A stretch of 64,000 nt of DNA from Thalassospira sp. MCCC 1A01428 (lineage in GTDB: Bacteria; Pseudomonadota; Alphaproteobacteria; Rhodospirillales; Thalassospiraceae), in NCBI RefSeq assembly GCF_002115825.1, contig NZ_JFJZ01000003.1, positions 186,001 to 250,000 of the forward strand, in the 5' to 3' direction. Below the pieces are notes generated by a model that was given only the letters and a program-made list of their open reading frames with translations, was not told the DNA's origin and did no database searches. Shown piece by piece: positions 1 to 11,337 of this stretch (position 1 is its first letter; each line of letters begins with the position of its first letter). Both the position numbers and the translations under genes were made by a program.

Positions 1-184
1 CCCACTCCTAGCAACACTTGATATAATATCAATATATATCCAAAAAAAAAATCAAACCAATAAAAATGAATATCATTGATACTATAAGCATATTTAGGGA
101 CCTGTCAGGCTCCTAATTTCGTCTCTGTAAAACACACTTCCCTCTGGAAGGTTTACATTCCAACAAGCGCGATTAAATTTACAA
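1..184. other. AT-rich intergenic region at window edge
   Basis: No credible gene is seen. The first 100 bases are much richer in A and T than the neighbouring genes. They contain a perfect inverted repeat TTGATAT-A-ATATCAA at 18-32, which could be an operator for a gene outside the window. An imperfect inverted repeat at 94-116 (TTAGGGACCTG / CAGGCTCCTAA, one mismatch and one wobble) lies just beyond the uvrB stop and could act as a weak terminator. Confidence 0.4.
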
Positions 185-2326
<2,142 letters not shown>

Positions 2327-2347
2327 CGGGCAGACCCCTGTTATATC

Positions 2348-2367
2348 CTTCCCTAGTTATAGGGAAG
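2348..2367. promoter_or_regulatory. Inverted repeat upstream of uvrB
   Basis: Perfect repeat CTTCCCTA-gtta-TAGGGAAG, 21 bases upstream of the uvrB start codon. It may be an operator or a leader hairpin. The flanks extend the symmetry to ATATC/GATAT with one extra base on one side. Function is inferred only from position. Confidence 0.35.
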
Positions 2368-2425
2368 ATATGCCCAATCGCAAGCCCTGCTCCTGACAGG
2401 TCCTGACAGGGGTTGTCATTATGTT

Positions 2426-2471
2426 GAAAAATCAGGCATCCCCGAAAGTGGCACAGCCCGCTTTCGGGGAT
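2426..2471 (-). terminator. Probable terminator of the ABC transporter operon
   Basis: Perfect 11-bp stem ATCCCCGAAAG/CTTTCGGGGAT with a 12-base loop, downstream of the last permease gene on the minus strand. A T-tract (read as AAAAA on the plus strand near 2426-2430) follows only after about seven bases, so it is a suboptimal terminator. Confidence 0.4.
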
Positions 2472-2631
2472 ATAAGAGCAGACCTCTATGAGAAGGACTC
2501 ATGGAGGTCTGGTTAGGCGCGACGACGCCGCCGCGGCGCGTGCCGCGAAAGACAAGGGCTTTTACGAAGCCCGCCAGCCGATTGAGGGGCGCGTTGGTCG
2601 GTTTCGATCAACGCGCTTTGGCATAAAGTGT

Positions 2632-3462
2632 TCAACCCGCTTTATATCGTTTGGCGATAACAGAACTGCCCACTGTCGTAAGAATGACCGTGACCATCAG
2701 CAAGATAAAGGCCAGTGCCGCACCAAAAGGCCAGTTCGATGCCTTTGCAAACTGTTCATAAACAGCAGGTGCCATCATTTGGAATTGCGGCCCCCCAAGC
2801 AACAAAGGCGTTGCATAGGCGTTCATGCAAAGGATGAACACCAATGAAGCCCCGGCCAAAACACCTGGCAATGAGAGCGGAACAAGCACCCGAAAAAACG
2901 CGGTTGCCGGACGTGCCCCCAGATTGGCAGCCGCATCTTCGACCTGGCGGGGAATACTTTCGATCACCGATGCAAGCGTTAGGATCATATAGGGCAGCAC
3001 AATGCCAACTGTCGCAAAGATCACTGCGCCGGGCGTATAGAGCAACGTTAAAGGCTCGGAGATAATGCCTAGCCCCAAAAGCGTTGCATTGATCAGCCCG
3101 GTTGTACTTAAAAGCGCAAGATACCCTGCCGAACGCACCACCCCGCCCACAAGCAACGGAAACATTGTCAGAATAGTCAGCTTGCTCTTCCAGCGGCTTT
3201 CCATTCTTGCCAGCCAATAGGCAGGGCCATAGGCAAGAAGTGTCGTTAACACCGTACATGTCAGGGCCACAGTGATCGTCGTCATCAGGATTTTTTGATA
3301 GTACGGATCGACAACAGCTTTGGCGTAATTCTCGAATGTGAAGGCCTGCTGCATGATATAAAGCGGATCATATTCGTTAAACGAATACCGCAACATCAAC
3401 AACATGGGGCCGCCCAAAAGAAGAAGAACGAGAAGTCCCGCCGGAAGAACAAGTTTTGCCAT
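2632..3462 (-). CDS. ABC transporter permease (polyamine/opine type, PotB-like)
   Basis: Inner-membrane permease of a binding-protein-dependent importer of the spermidine/putrescine (POT/CUT) class. The 276-residue form starts with MAKLVLPAGLL and has about six hydrophobic segments. It carries the EAA loop that contacts the ATPase (VEDAAANLGARPATAFFRVL). The ATG at 3462 is preferred over upstream in-frame codons because it lies only four bases after the stop of the binding-protein gene, in typical operon spacing. It is the last gene of a six-gene operon. The substrate is unknown: PotB-like permeases serve polyamines, opines, phosphonates and other organic cations. Confidence 0.88.
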   Translation of the reverse strand: MAKLVLPAGLLVLLLLGGPMLLMLRYSFNEYDPLYIMQQAFTFENYAKAVVDPYYQKILMTTITVALTCTVLTTLLAYGPAYWLARMESRWKSKLTILTMFPLLVGGVVRSAGYLALLSTTGLINATLLGLGIISEPLTLLYTPGAVIFATVGIVLPYMILTLASVIESIPRQVEDAAANLGARPATAFFRVLVPLSLPGVLAGASLVFILCMNAYATPLLLGGPQFQMMAPAVYEQFAKASNWPFGAALAFILLMVTVILTTVGSSVIAKRYKAG

Positions 3463-3466
3463 TTTG

Positions 3467-4504
3467 TTAGCCTTTGAGCACACGGTTCCAGGTATCGAGA
3501 AGCTTGGCCTGATTTTCCAGAATAAAGTCGAAATCCGGTTGCCATAGGCGATTTTGTTCTGCTTCGGAAAAGCCGATTTTCTCTTCAAGTTCCGGGCTGA
3601 TATGGCCGTTTTTCACGGTGGGTAAATAGCCCATCTTTTCGGCAAAGGCCTTTTGGACTGAAGGTTCAAGCAGCGCATTCATATAGGCCATGCCGCCTTC
3701 CGGGTTGCGGGCATTCTTCGGCACAGTAGCCTCGTAAACGGCAGGGAAAGCGCCTTCTTCGGGCACAACCCATCCCAGATCAATTCCGGATTTGGACCAG
3801 CTGTAACCGCGCGCAGCAGAAATGATTGTTATCCAGATGTCACCAGATGCCAACGCCTGACCGACGGCCTCTGTCGACGGCAAAAGTTTCGCATCAAGCT
3901 CTTTCCAGGCGGCAACACCCTTTTCACTTCCGTCAAAGTCCGACAGCGTGCCGCCATTGTGGATCGCCGCATACGCCATATTGGAGGTATAGAGAAAATC
4001 GCTCAGCCCGATCTTTCCCTTATATTTCGGATTCCAAAGTTCCGCGATCGACTGAGGCGGGGTCGTGATCAGATCCTTGCGATAAACAATCGTATGCGCG
4101 GAATAAATCAAAGGTACCGAGTGTGCCTTTTTCAGAAACGGAAGAATGTTGTCGTAATTGGGAACATTCGCAGCATCAAGCTTCTCAACTGCGCCAACTT
4201 TGGCCGCAGCATACATGTCAAAATCGGCCAACAAGGCGGCATCCATGCTGCCACGACGCTGCATCCGTTCGGAAATCAGCTTGGTGCGGCGAGGTACCGG
4301 ACCAGATATTTCCTGAAGAATATTGTAGCCCGCAGGCTGCATAACGGCTTCGTCGACATTTACCTTAAGCAAATCACCAAAAGTGCCGCCCCATGTGCCG
4401 ACAACAACATCGTTTGTTTGCGCCATCAGGTTCTTGGGAAAAACTGAAACAGCCGACAGTGCAGCTGCTGTAGCAAGAAAAGAACGACGGGTTAAATTAG
4501 GCAT
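3467..4504 (-). CDS. ABC transporter substrate-binding protein (PotD/PotF-like)
   Basis: Periplasmic solute-binding protein of the spermidine/putrescine class, about 345 residues. The N-terminus MPNLTRRSFLATAAALSA carries a twin-arginine (RRSFL) signal followed by a hydrophobic stretch and an Ala-x-Ala-like cleavage region, so Tat export is likely. The mature part begins near NDVVVGTWGGTFGDLLK, typical of this family. The start was chosen because the ATG at 4504 is preceded by a strong CAGGAGAG ribosome-binding site and by the signal peptide; the longer in-frame extension has no signal sequence. Forty-six bases separate it from the ATPase gene upstream. The ligand cannot be deduced from sequence. 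Confidence 0.9.
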   Translation of the reverse strand: MPNLTRRSFLATAAALSAVSVFPKNLMAQTNDVVVGTWGGTFGDLLKVNVDEAVMQPAGYNILQEISGPVPRRTKLISERMQRRGSMDAALLADFDMYAAAKVGAVEKLDAANVPNYDNILPFLKKAHSVPLIYSAHTIVYRKDLITTPPQSIAELWNPKYKGKIGLSDFLYTSNMAYAAIHNGGTLSDFDGSEKGVAAWKELDAKLLPSTEAVGQALASGDIWITIISAARGYSWSKSGIDLGWVVPEEGAFPAVYEATVPKNARNPEGGMAYMNALLEPSVQKAFAEKMGYLPTVKNGHISPELEEKIGFSEAEQNRLWQPDFDFILENQAKLLDTWNRVLKG

Positions 4505-4550
4505 AAGTCTCTCCTGATATATGTATTTGATATTTTGGTGTTTTTTATTG

Positions 4551-5594
4551 TTAGTTATTAAGAAGCCGTACCGACGCGACATCCCACGCAAGCCGAACCG
4601 CATCCCCGACACGCAGACCAGCACGCATGTCGTCAGGTCCGGGAGTTGCTGTGACGACAGAGATAGAAGTTTCACCAACCCTAACCGTGTATTCGGTCTG
4701 CGCACCGAGATAGAGGCGCTCAAGCAGGGTCCCTTCGACCCCGTCGCCTTCGCGCGACAAGCTGATCTTTTCGGGCCGCAACGTGTAATATTGCGCATCC
4801 GCCACCGCCCCTGGCAGGGTCGGCATAAAGGTGCCGTCTGTGGTTCGGAACTTTCCGTCCTCGATACGGCCCTTGATCACATTCGAACGCCCGACAAAAT
4901 CTGCGACAAAGGCATCGGCTGGCTGCTCGTAAAGATCTTGTGCCGTGCCTGATTGGCGCACGCTGCCTGCTTCCATCAACACCAGTTTGTCGGACATGGT
5001 CAGCGCTTCTTCCTGATCATGGGTAACCATCAGGGTGGTAAGTTCCAAAGATTGCTGAAGTCCGCGAATTTCGCTGCGCACTTCTCCGCGCAACTTGGCA
5101 TCAAGGTTGGAAAGCGGTTCATCTAGCAAGAATATATCCGGGTTCAAAACAAGCCCGCGCGCCAAAGCTGCCCGCTGTTGCTGCCCCCCTGAAAGCTGAC
5201 GCGGGTAACGATCCGATAAATGATCGAGCCTGACACGCTTAAGTGCTTCGATACTTTTTTCTTCGCGCTCCGCCTTGCCAACCTTTCGCATTTCCAGGCC
5301 AAAACCAACATTCTGCGCAACTGTCATGTGCGGAAAAAGCGCATAGGATTGGAAAACCAATGCGGTATTGCGCTCATAGGGGGCCAGTTTTGTAACGTCT
5401 CGACCGTTGATCCGTATGGAGCCAGAACTTGGCTCGACAAATCCGGCGACCATACGCAGCGTTGTTGTCTTGCCACATCCCGATGGCCCAAGAAGCGATA
5501 CAAGCTCGCCCGTCAGGATATGCATGCTCATGTCGGTCACAGCCACCGCTTCGCCAAATTTCTTGCAGACGTTTTCAAGTTCTAGAGATTTCAT
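4551..5594 (-). CDS. ABC transporter ATP-binding protein (PotA-like)
   Basis: Cytoplasmic ATPase that powers the importer encoded around it. The 347-residue protein has Walker A GPSGCGKTT near residue 40, Q-loop VFQSYALFPHM, signature LSGGQQQR, Walker B IFLLDEPLSNLDA, the switch His in MVTHDQEEA, and a C-terminal TOBE-type domain from about residue 240. This domain order matches PotA/UgpC-type ATPases. An ATG at 5594 with GGAG upstream is preferred over a TTG five codons earlier. It lies 17 bases after the upstream permease stop and before the binding-protein gene. Confidence 0.93.
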   Translation of the reverse strand: MKSLELENVCKKFGEAVAVTDMSMHILTGELVSLLGPSGCGKTTTLRMVAGFVEPSSGSIRINGRDVTKLAPYERNTALVFQSYALFPHMTVAQNVGFGLEMRKVGKAEREEKSIEALKRVRLDHLSDRYPRQLSGGQQQRAALARGLVLNPDIFLLDEPLSNLDAKLRGEVRSEIRGLQQSLELTTLMVTHDQEEALTMSDKLVLMEAGSVRQSGTAQDLYEQPADAFVADFVGRSNVIKGRIEDGKFRTTDGTFMPTLPGAVADAQYYTLRPEKISLSREGDGVEGTLLERLYLGAQTEYTVRVGETSISVVTATPGPDDMRAGLRVGDAVRLAWDVASVRLLNN

Positions 5595-5611
5595 AGGTTC
5601 TGTCTCCAATG

Positions 5612-6412
5612 TCAGACGATGCGCGAGAGTTTTACGTAACGGTCCGTGATCAACATCATTGCGGCAATAACAACGACCTGAATGGTCGCAACCGCAGCAA
5701 GCGTCGGGTCGATCTGGAACTCAAGATAGTTCAGCATCGCGATTGGCAGAGTGCTCATTCCCGGACCAACCAAAAGCAGGGTCAGTTCAAGGTTTTCAAA
5801 ACTCTGGATAAAGGAAAACATCGAGGCGGCGACAATCGCCGGGCGCATCATGGGCAGAGTAACCCGCATAAACACGGTCCAGGGACGTGCCCCAAGATTG
5901 GCGGCTGCCTCCTCAACACTTTTGTCCAAGCCCTGTAAGCCTGCGGTTGCAACACGCACTGTCCAGGGTATCGTCAACAAAATATGCGCCGCAACCAGGC
6001 CCGGCAAAGTGCCGACGATATCCATATCCAACTGGTTTTGAGCCACAAGAAAAGTAAGATAAAGTGCCGTGCCCGCCACAATCCCCGGCACAATGATCGG
6101 CCCCAAAAGAAAGGTCGTGATTGCCTGCTTGCCCCGGATCGCACTGCGTGTAAGTGCCAGCGCTGCCGCCATCCCCAACGGCACACCGATAAGGGTTGCC
6201 AATGCCGCCACCTTGAAACTGACGATGAATCCGCTCAGGAATTCTTCGCGATCAATCGCGTTCGCATACCATTCAAGTGATAATCCCGAAGGTGGAAACG
6301 TAATGATGGTGTCTTTAAAAAAGGATGTCACAACCAGCAACAACACCGGAAGCAGCATGACAAGATAGGCGAGAAAAATCACGCCCCGGTAGGTCAGGCG
6401 TGTCAACCGCAT
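5612..6412 (-). CDS. ABC transporter permease (PotC-like)
   Basis: Second inner-membrane permease of the importer, 266 residues, with about six transmembrane segments and the EAA loop VEEAAANLGARPWTVFMRV. The N-terminus MRLTRLTYRGVIFLAYLVML is a typical short cytoplasmic leader before the first helix. The start at 6412 overlaps the stop codon of the preceding GAF gene by one base (TGATG), so the two are probably translationally coupled. PotB- and PotC-like permeases flank the ATPase and binding-protein genes. The substrate is unknown. Confidence 0.9.
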   Translation of the reverse strand: MRLTRLTYRGVIFLAYLVMLLPVLLLVVTSFFKDTIITFPPSGLSLEWYANAIDREEFLSGFIVSFKVAALATLIGVPLGMAAALALTRSAIRGKQAITTFLLGPIIVPGIVAGTALYLTFLVAQNQLDMDIVGTLPGLVAAHILLTIPWTVRVATAGLQGLDKSVEEAAANLGARPWTVFMRVTLPMMRPAIVAASMFSFIQSFENLELTLLLVGPGMSTLPIAMLNYLEFQIDPTLAAVATIQVVVIAAMMLITDRYVKLSRIV

Positions 6413-6858
6413 CAGAGTATCTCCTTTGAAGTCTGATCCAAAAAACATGACGCATTTTGATCTGCGATGACTTGCAGGCGGGCAAGGCTTTCCGTGGGGA
6501 AACATCCTGCGCGCGCCATCAGATTAAGTTGACCCAGCACTTCGCCAGATGGTGCCCGCACCGGGATATTGATGATAGCATCACAACCGCCCTCAAGAAT
6601 TCTTTGCCAGTCGGGAAAGCCTGCACGAAGCGCCTCTGCCCCATTGGTCAACACCGCAGCATTGGCGTCACGCACACGGGCCATCGTCGGTGCATCCTCA
6701 AATCGCTTGAAACCGGCATCGGGAAAACGATCCGGGTGGGTCGAATAAATCCGTTCACCGCCATCCGGGTGATAGCGCAGGGCAGTTGCCGCGATAATCT
6801 CAGTTACATCGCGCATCTCGCCAAGCATCATATCGATCCCCTTTGCCATGGCACTCAT
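6412..6858 (-). CDS. Small GAF-domain protein
   Basis: A 148-residue protein that appears to be a single GAF-like domain and nothing else. Visible features are the central NGAEALRAGFPDWQRILEGGCDAIINIPV and the beta-strand segment GEVLGQLNLMA, both typical of stand-alone GAF proteins. GAF domains bind small molecules, so it may sense or buffer the transported compound, but no enzymatic residues are recognisable. It overlaps the upstream hydrolase gene by four bases (ATGA) and the downstream permease start by one base. It is therefore a co-translated component of the hydrolase/transporter operon, not a chance neighbour. The specific role is unknown. Confidence 0.75.
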   Translation of the reverse strand: MSAMAKGIDMMLGEMRDVTEIIAATALRYHPDGGERIYSTHPDRFPDAGFKRFEDAPTMARVRDANAAVLTNGAEALRAGFPDWQRILEGGCDAIINIPVRAPSGEVLGQLNLMARAGCFPTESLARLQVIADQNASCFLDQTSKEIL

Positions 6859-8669
6859 ATCGCGGACCTCTCCTGGTCCAGTGGCAAAACAAGCCGGGTT
6901 TCCGACAATTCAAGCGTGATGTTGGCCATTTTGCCGTGGGGCACTTTTTTAAAGTGATCCTTGTCTGCGCCCGAAATCGAAAGGCGCAGTTTACTGCCTT
7001 TCGCCAATGTCCAGGCCGTTGGTAACAGGGGAATACGAATGCGCTGTACTTCGTTTAGCGGCAAGGGGCGCGCACTCTCACGACGATAGCTTCGGAAAGG
7101 CCAGTTGATGCGGATATTCTCCGGTGCGGCTTCTTCACCACGGAAAAGCGCCCGCAAAATACCTTCGGTGATGTAACGCTCTGTCCCGTCGGCTTCAATT
7201 TCGGTCAAATAAATGAAAAGCCCGGCGTCCGGTGCATCGAAACGGGCTGCCATATCAAGCAAAGCATGCCCTGAGATCGTCGTATCTTCCGTCATCGGCG
7301 CACTGTCAAACGAAAGCATAAGATCGGTTCGGCCTTGCCAATCACAGTAATAATTTCGCGAATCCATCCCGGCGATCCGCTCATAACGTGTTTCAAACCC
7401 GGTGCCAGTTTCGGGCACACATTGATAGTCTGCCGTCCCGGTTACGCTTTGTGCGCCTAACCCGCCAGCCTGATCGGGGTACAAAACAAGCTGGGCTGGT
7501 TTGGGCGGCCAGGTTTCCGCCTCGCCCCATGCTTCTTCGTGCATTTTAAAATAGGCAACGGGCGGCTCGGTGCGCAATCCGGTATTCATGTCCATCAAAT
7601 AGGTATCAAAAAACCGCAAAACGGCGCCCAGCATCGAAAACGTTGGGGTTTCAAAAGCGCGCCAGGGCGAAACATCAATTCGCGCACCATGGTCCCACGG
7701 GCCAAGCAAAAGGTGGTGCGGGTTTTTATCAAGCGTCAGAAACCGCGAAATCGCACCGTTGGCATAGCCTGCACCATCCATCCAGCCAGACATGGACAGA
7801 ATTGCTACGTCCTCTTTGACGCCATCACAATATGAATAAGGGCTGATCGACGCACTGGAATAGTCCGGATCATAAGGAAGCCCCTGTTCGCGATAGCACA
7901 AGTCAGCCATAAAATCGGTCTGGCGGAAATTGGCCTGATGCTCTGCCACCGCAGCCGCGACCAGCGCACCGGACGGATCCTCGTCTACCGGCTGCGGACC
8001 AAGATAATCCGGGCTTGCATAGTATTTATAATCCTTGAGATAGGCCCGCTGATCCAGATCGAGACCTTTCATCAGGTTATCATAAATCTGGGTCAGCGAG
8101 GCGCACTGCATGCCACCAGGAAAATAGTTGTCCGAATACGTATCCCAGACAGAAAACAACGGTGCGATGGCCTTTACCGCCCGATGACCCGTGGATGCCA
8201 GAAAGTCTGAAGCCGCGCCAAGATACGAAATCCCGGTGGCCCCGATCACGCCATTGGACCATTTTTGACCGACCACCCAATCGGCAACCTCAGCGCTATC
8301 AAGGCGCTCAGAGGGGGAGCGAAATCCGTCTCTTGTTCCAAAACTGGCACCGGTACCGCGCACATCGATCACGATGACGGCATATCCGCGAGGTACAAAA
8401 TAATCGCTGAATTTACCGGTGTTCGGGTTCGGGATTGTTGTAGAATCAGGGGTAAGCTTAAAACGGCGAAAATACGGTGTGAACAACATCAATGCCGGAA
8501 ATTGCACCTCTGGATCCGCCCCTTGCGGCAGATAGACATCGACGGCAAGTCGGCATCCATCGCGCATCGTCACATACCTGGAAACAGGCACGTCGGGCAA
8601 TGTGTAGGGCACAGGGCGCTCTGCCTCATAGGCGGCGATGCGGCTTTGCAAGTCAGGGAAAGAGGTCAT
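6855..8669 (-). CDS. CocE/NonD family hydrolase (X-Pro dipeptidyl-peptidase-like serine esterase)
   Basis: Alpha/beta-hydrolase of about 604 residues in the CocE/NonD family, which includes cocaine esterase, alpha-amino-acid ester hydrolases and Xaa-Pro peptidases. The nucleophile is Ser148 in GISYLG, the acid is probably Asp298 in SGWMDGAG, and the base is His327 in GPWDHG. A C-terminal jelly-roll-like domain follows (about 380-604). The ATG at 8669 (MTSFPDLQS) is preferred over an upstream start that adds a lysine/asparagine-rich stretch. No signal peptide is seen, so it acts in the cytoplasm, probably on an ester or amide imported by the downstream ABC system. It is first in the operon and divergent from a LysR gene. 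Confidence 0.88.
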   Translation of the reverse strand: MTSFPDLQSRIAAYEAERPVPYTLPDVPVSRYVTMRDGCRLAVDVYLPQGADPEVQFPALMLFTPYFRRFKLTPDSTTIPNPNTGKFSDYFVPRGYAVIVIDVRGTGASFGTRDGFRSPSERLDSAEVADWVVGQKWSNGVIGATGISYLGAASDFLASTGHRAVKAIAPLFSVWDTYSDNYFPGGMQCASLTQIYDNLMKGLDLDQRAYLKDYKYYASPDYLGPQPVDEDPSGALVAAAVAEHQANFRQTDFMADLCYREQGLPYDPDYSSASISPYSYCDGVKEDVAILSMSGWMDGAGYANGAISRFLTLDKNPHHLLLGPWDHGARIDVSPWRAFETPTFSMLGAVLRFFDTYLMDMNTGLRTEPPVAYFKMHEEAWGEAETWPPKPAQLVLYPDQAGGLGAQSVTGTADYQCVPETGTGFETRYERIAGMDSRNYYCDWQGRTDLMLSFDSAPMTEDTTISGHALLDMAARFDAPDAGLFIYLTEIEADGTERYITEGILRALFRGEEAAPENIRINWPFRSYRRESARPLPLNEVQRIRIPLLPTAWTLAKGSKLRLSISGADKDHFKKVPHGKMANITLELSETRLVLPLDQERSAI

Positions 8670-8727
8670 CAAAATGCGTCCGTGTTTGTTATTCTTATAA
8701 TTAGACAAGCGAATAAATTTACTTGCG

Positions 8728-8751
8728 TAAAGTGAATTATTCTTCACTTTA
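8728..8751. promoter_or_regulatory. Candidate LysR operator, hydrolase/LysR divergent region
   Basis: Perfect 9-bp inverted repeat TAAAGTGAA-ttattc-TTCACTTTA between the hydrolase operon and the divergent LysR gene. A second copy of the CGTAAAG element occurs inverted at about 8758-8764. LysR proteins commonly bind dyads in such intergenic regions, so this is the best candidate for their control site. Confidence 0.5.
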
Positions 8752-8799
8752 GTTACGCTTTACGAAAGTGTTTACATTTCGATCGATGCGGAGACGGGT

Positions 8800-9735
8800 A
8801 TGCCGATCAATCATAAATCTCTGGAGGCACTGCGCGCCTTCGTCGAAACCGGCTCTGTCAGTGGAGCATCGGATCGCCTTTTCAGAACGGCCCCCCAAAT
8901 AAGCCGTCTGCTTTCTGCACTGGAAGACGAGGTTGGTTTTCCCGTGTTATCACGTCGTGGGAGGCGGCTTCGTCTTACCAAAGAAGGAAAGGAATTTTAT
9001 CAAGAAGTAGAAAGACTTATGCTTTGCCACGATGATCTGAACTTGCGCGCAGATCAAATCCGGCGGGGCAAAACCGAGCATATTCGTATCCTTGCTGCAC
9101 CGTTTATTTCACATGCCGTCATTAACCAGACACTGGCGCAGATCATGATGCGCCGCCCCGATATGACAGCACAAATCGACTCTCGTGTGCGCCTTGATAT
9201 TGATGTCTGGGTTACAGAGGAAACCTTTGATCTCGGCATTGCCCCCCTGCCGATTAAAGAGGGCGTTTTTAACATCGAACCCTTTCTGGAACTGCCAATG
9301 GTCGCGGTTATGAACCCGTCTCACCCTCTTGCAGCCAAAAAAGTCGTCACCTTCGATGATTTTTCCAGTCATCAAATCATTGCGACTCATGCCCGCTCTC
9401 TCCTCGGACAGCACCTCCAGTCTCTTGTTAAAAGGACGGGAAAACGTCTCAATGTCCGCGTGGAGGCGCGCAACGGGGTTATCGCCTGTCAAATGGCAGG
9501 GCTAAATCTCGGCTGCTGTCTTGCGGACCCTTTCGTCGCATTATCGAGCGGCGTTGAGGATTTGGTGATCCGCCCTTTTGAACCCGGCGGCATTTTAAAA
9601 TACGGGTTTTTGTATCCGGCCGGACGGAACCGAACCGAAATCGTCGATGAAGTCGCCACCGAAATTCGACACAGAACAACCGAACTTGCACGTCACATTT
9701 TCGATGACGACGTCAGACTGTCTTTACGACTGTAA
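8800..9735 (+). CDS. LysR-family transcriptional regulator
   Basis: LysR regulator of 311 residues. The N-terminal winged helix-turn-helix (about 1-62) includes GSVSGASDRLFRTAPQISRL, followed by the linker helix and a periplasmic-binding-like effector domain (about 90-300). It is divergent from the hydrolase/ABC operon with 130 bases between starts, and the inverted repeat at 8728-8751 lies between them. By family rule it probably controls that operon and itself in response to the operon's substrate. The effector is unknown. Confidence 0.9.
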   Translation: MPINHKSLEALRAFVETGSVSGASDRLFRTAPQISRLLSALEDEVGFPVLSRRGRRLRLTKEGKEFYQEVERLMLCHDDLNLRADQIRRGKTEHIRILAAPFISHAVINQTLAQIMMRRPDMTAQIDSRVRLDIDVWVTEETFDLGIAPLPIKEGVFNIEPFLELPMVAVMNPSHPLAAKKVVTFDDFSSHQIIATHARSLLGQHLQSLVKRTGKRLNVRVEARNGVIACQMAGLNLGCCLADPFVALSSGVEDLVIRPFEPGGILKYGFLYPAGRNRTEIVDEVATEIRHRTTELARHIFDDDVRLSLRL

Positions 9736-9959
9736 AACGCGGTGCCATCGATACCTTTCGCGCAAGTCAGATTCCACACGCCCGGTACGACGGCGAGCCC
9801 TCTTGGGCGAATGTCATCAAAACTTTTACGGAACCCACAACGGCCAACCGCGTTTAAACGACCGAATCATCGCCTAACCCGCAATTGAGGCATTAAAACA
9901 TCCCAAAGAACCCGCAAAAGCACCTAAACCAACTTGAATTGCATTAGAACCGGGCGTAG

Positions 9960-11222
<1,263 letters not shown>

Positions 11223-11249
11223 GCTTCGCACCTTTACCAGTTTCCGATC

Positions 11250-11282
11250 AAAGCCCGGCAGTCTTGCCGGGCTTTGTTTTTT
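11250..11282 (+). terminator. Rho-independent terminator after aspC
   Basis: Ten-base-pair stem AAGCCCGGCA/TGCCGGGCTT with a GTCT loop, followed by TGTTTTTT. Confidence 0.9.
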
Positions 11283-11337
11283 GGCGCATGATAAATCCCA
11301 TAAATCAGTACCAAATAACCGATAAATCAGGAAAGCC

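Larger units (their letters stand above)
2327..2631. other. Intergenic spacer with several inverted repeats
   Basis: No credible gene. It holds the uvrB leader repeat (2348-2367), an exact tandem duplication of TCCTGACAGG (2391-2410), and three further hairpins: ATCCCCGAAAG/CTTTCGGGGAT at 2438-2471, a 13-bp stem with one G-U pair on the plus strand at about 2480-2510, and GCGCGTTG/CAACGCGC at 2589-2616. Part of it is very GC-rich (about 2520-2560). Confidence 0.4.

Noticed and set aside
2327-2347. SOS (LexA) box before uvrB
   Set aside because: No GTTC-N7-GTTC or GAAC-N7-GAAC pattern was found between the uvrB start and the upstream spacer.
2488-2847. 119-codon plus-strand frame crossing the end of the permease gene
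   Set aside because: Half of it is antisense to the permease and the rest runs through repeat-rich spacer; no ribosome-binding site.
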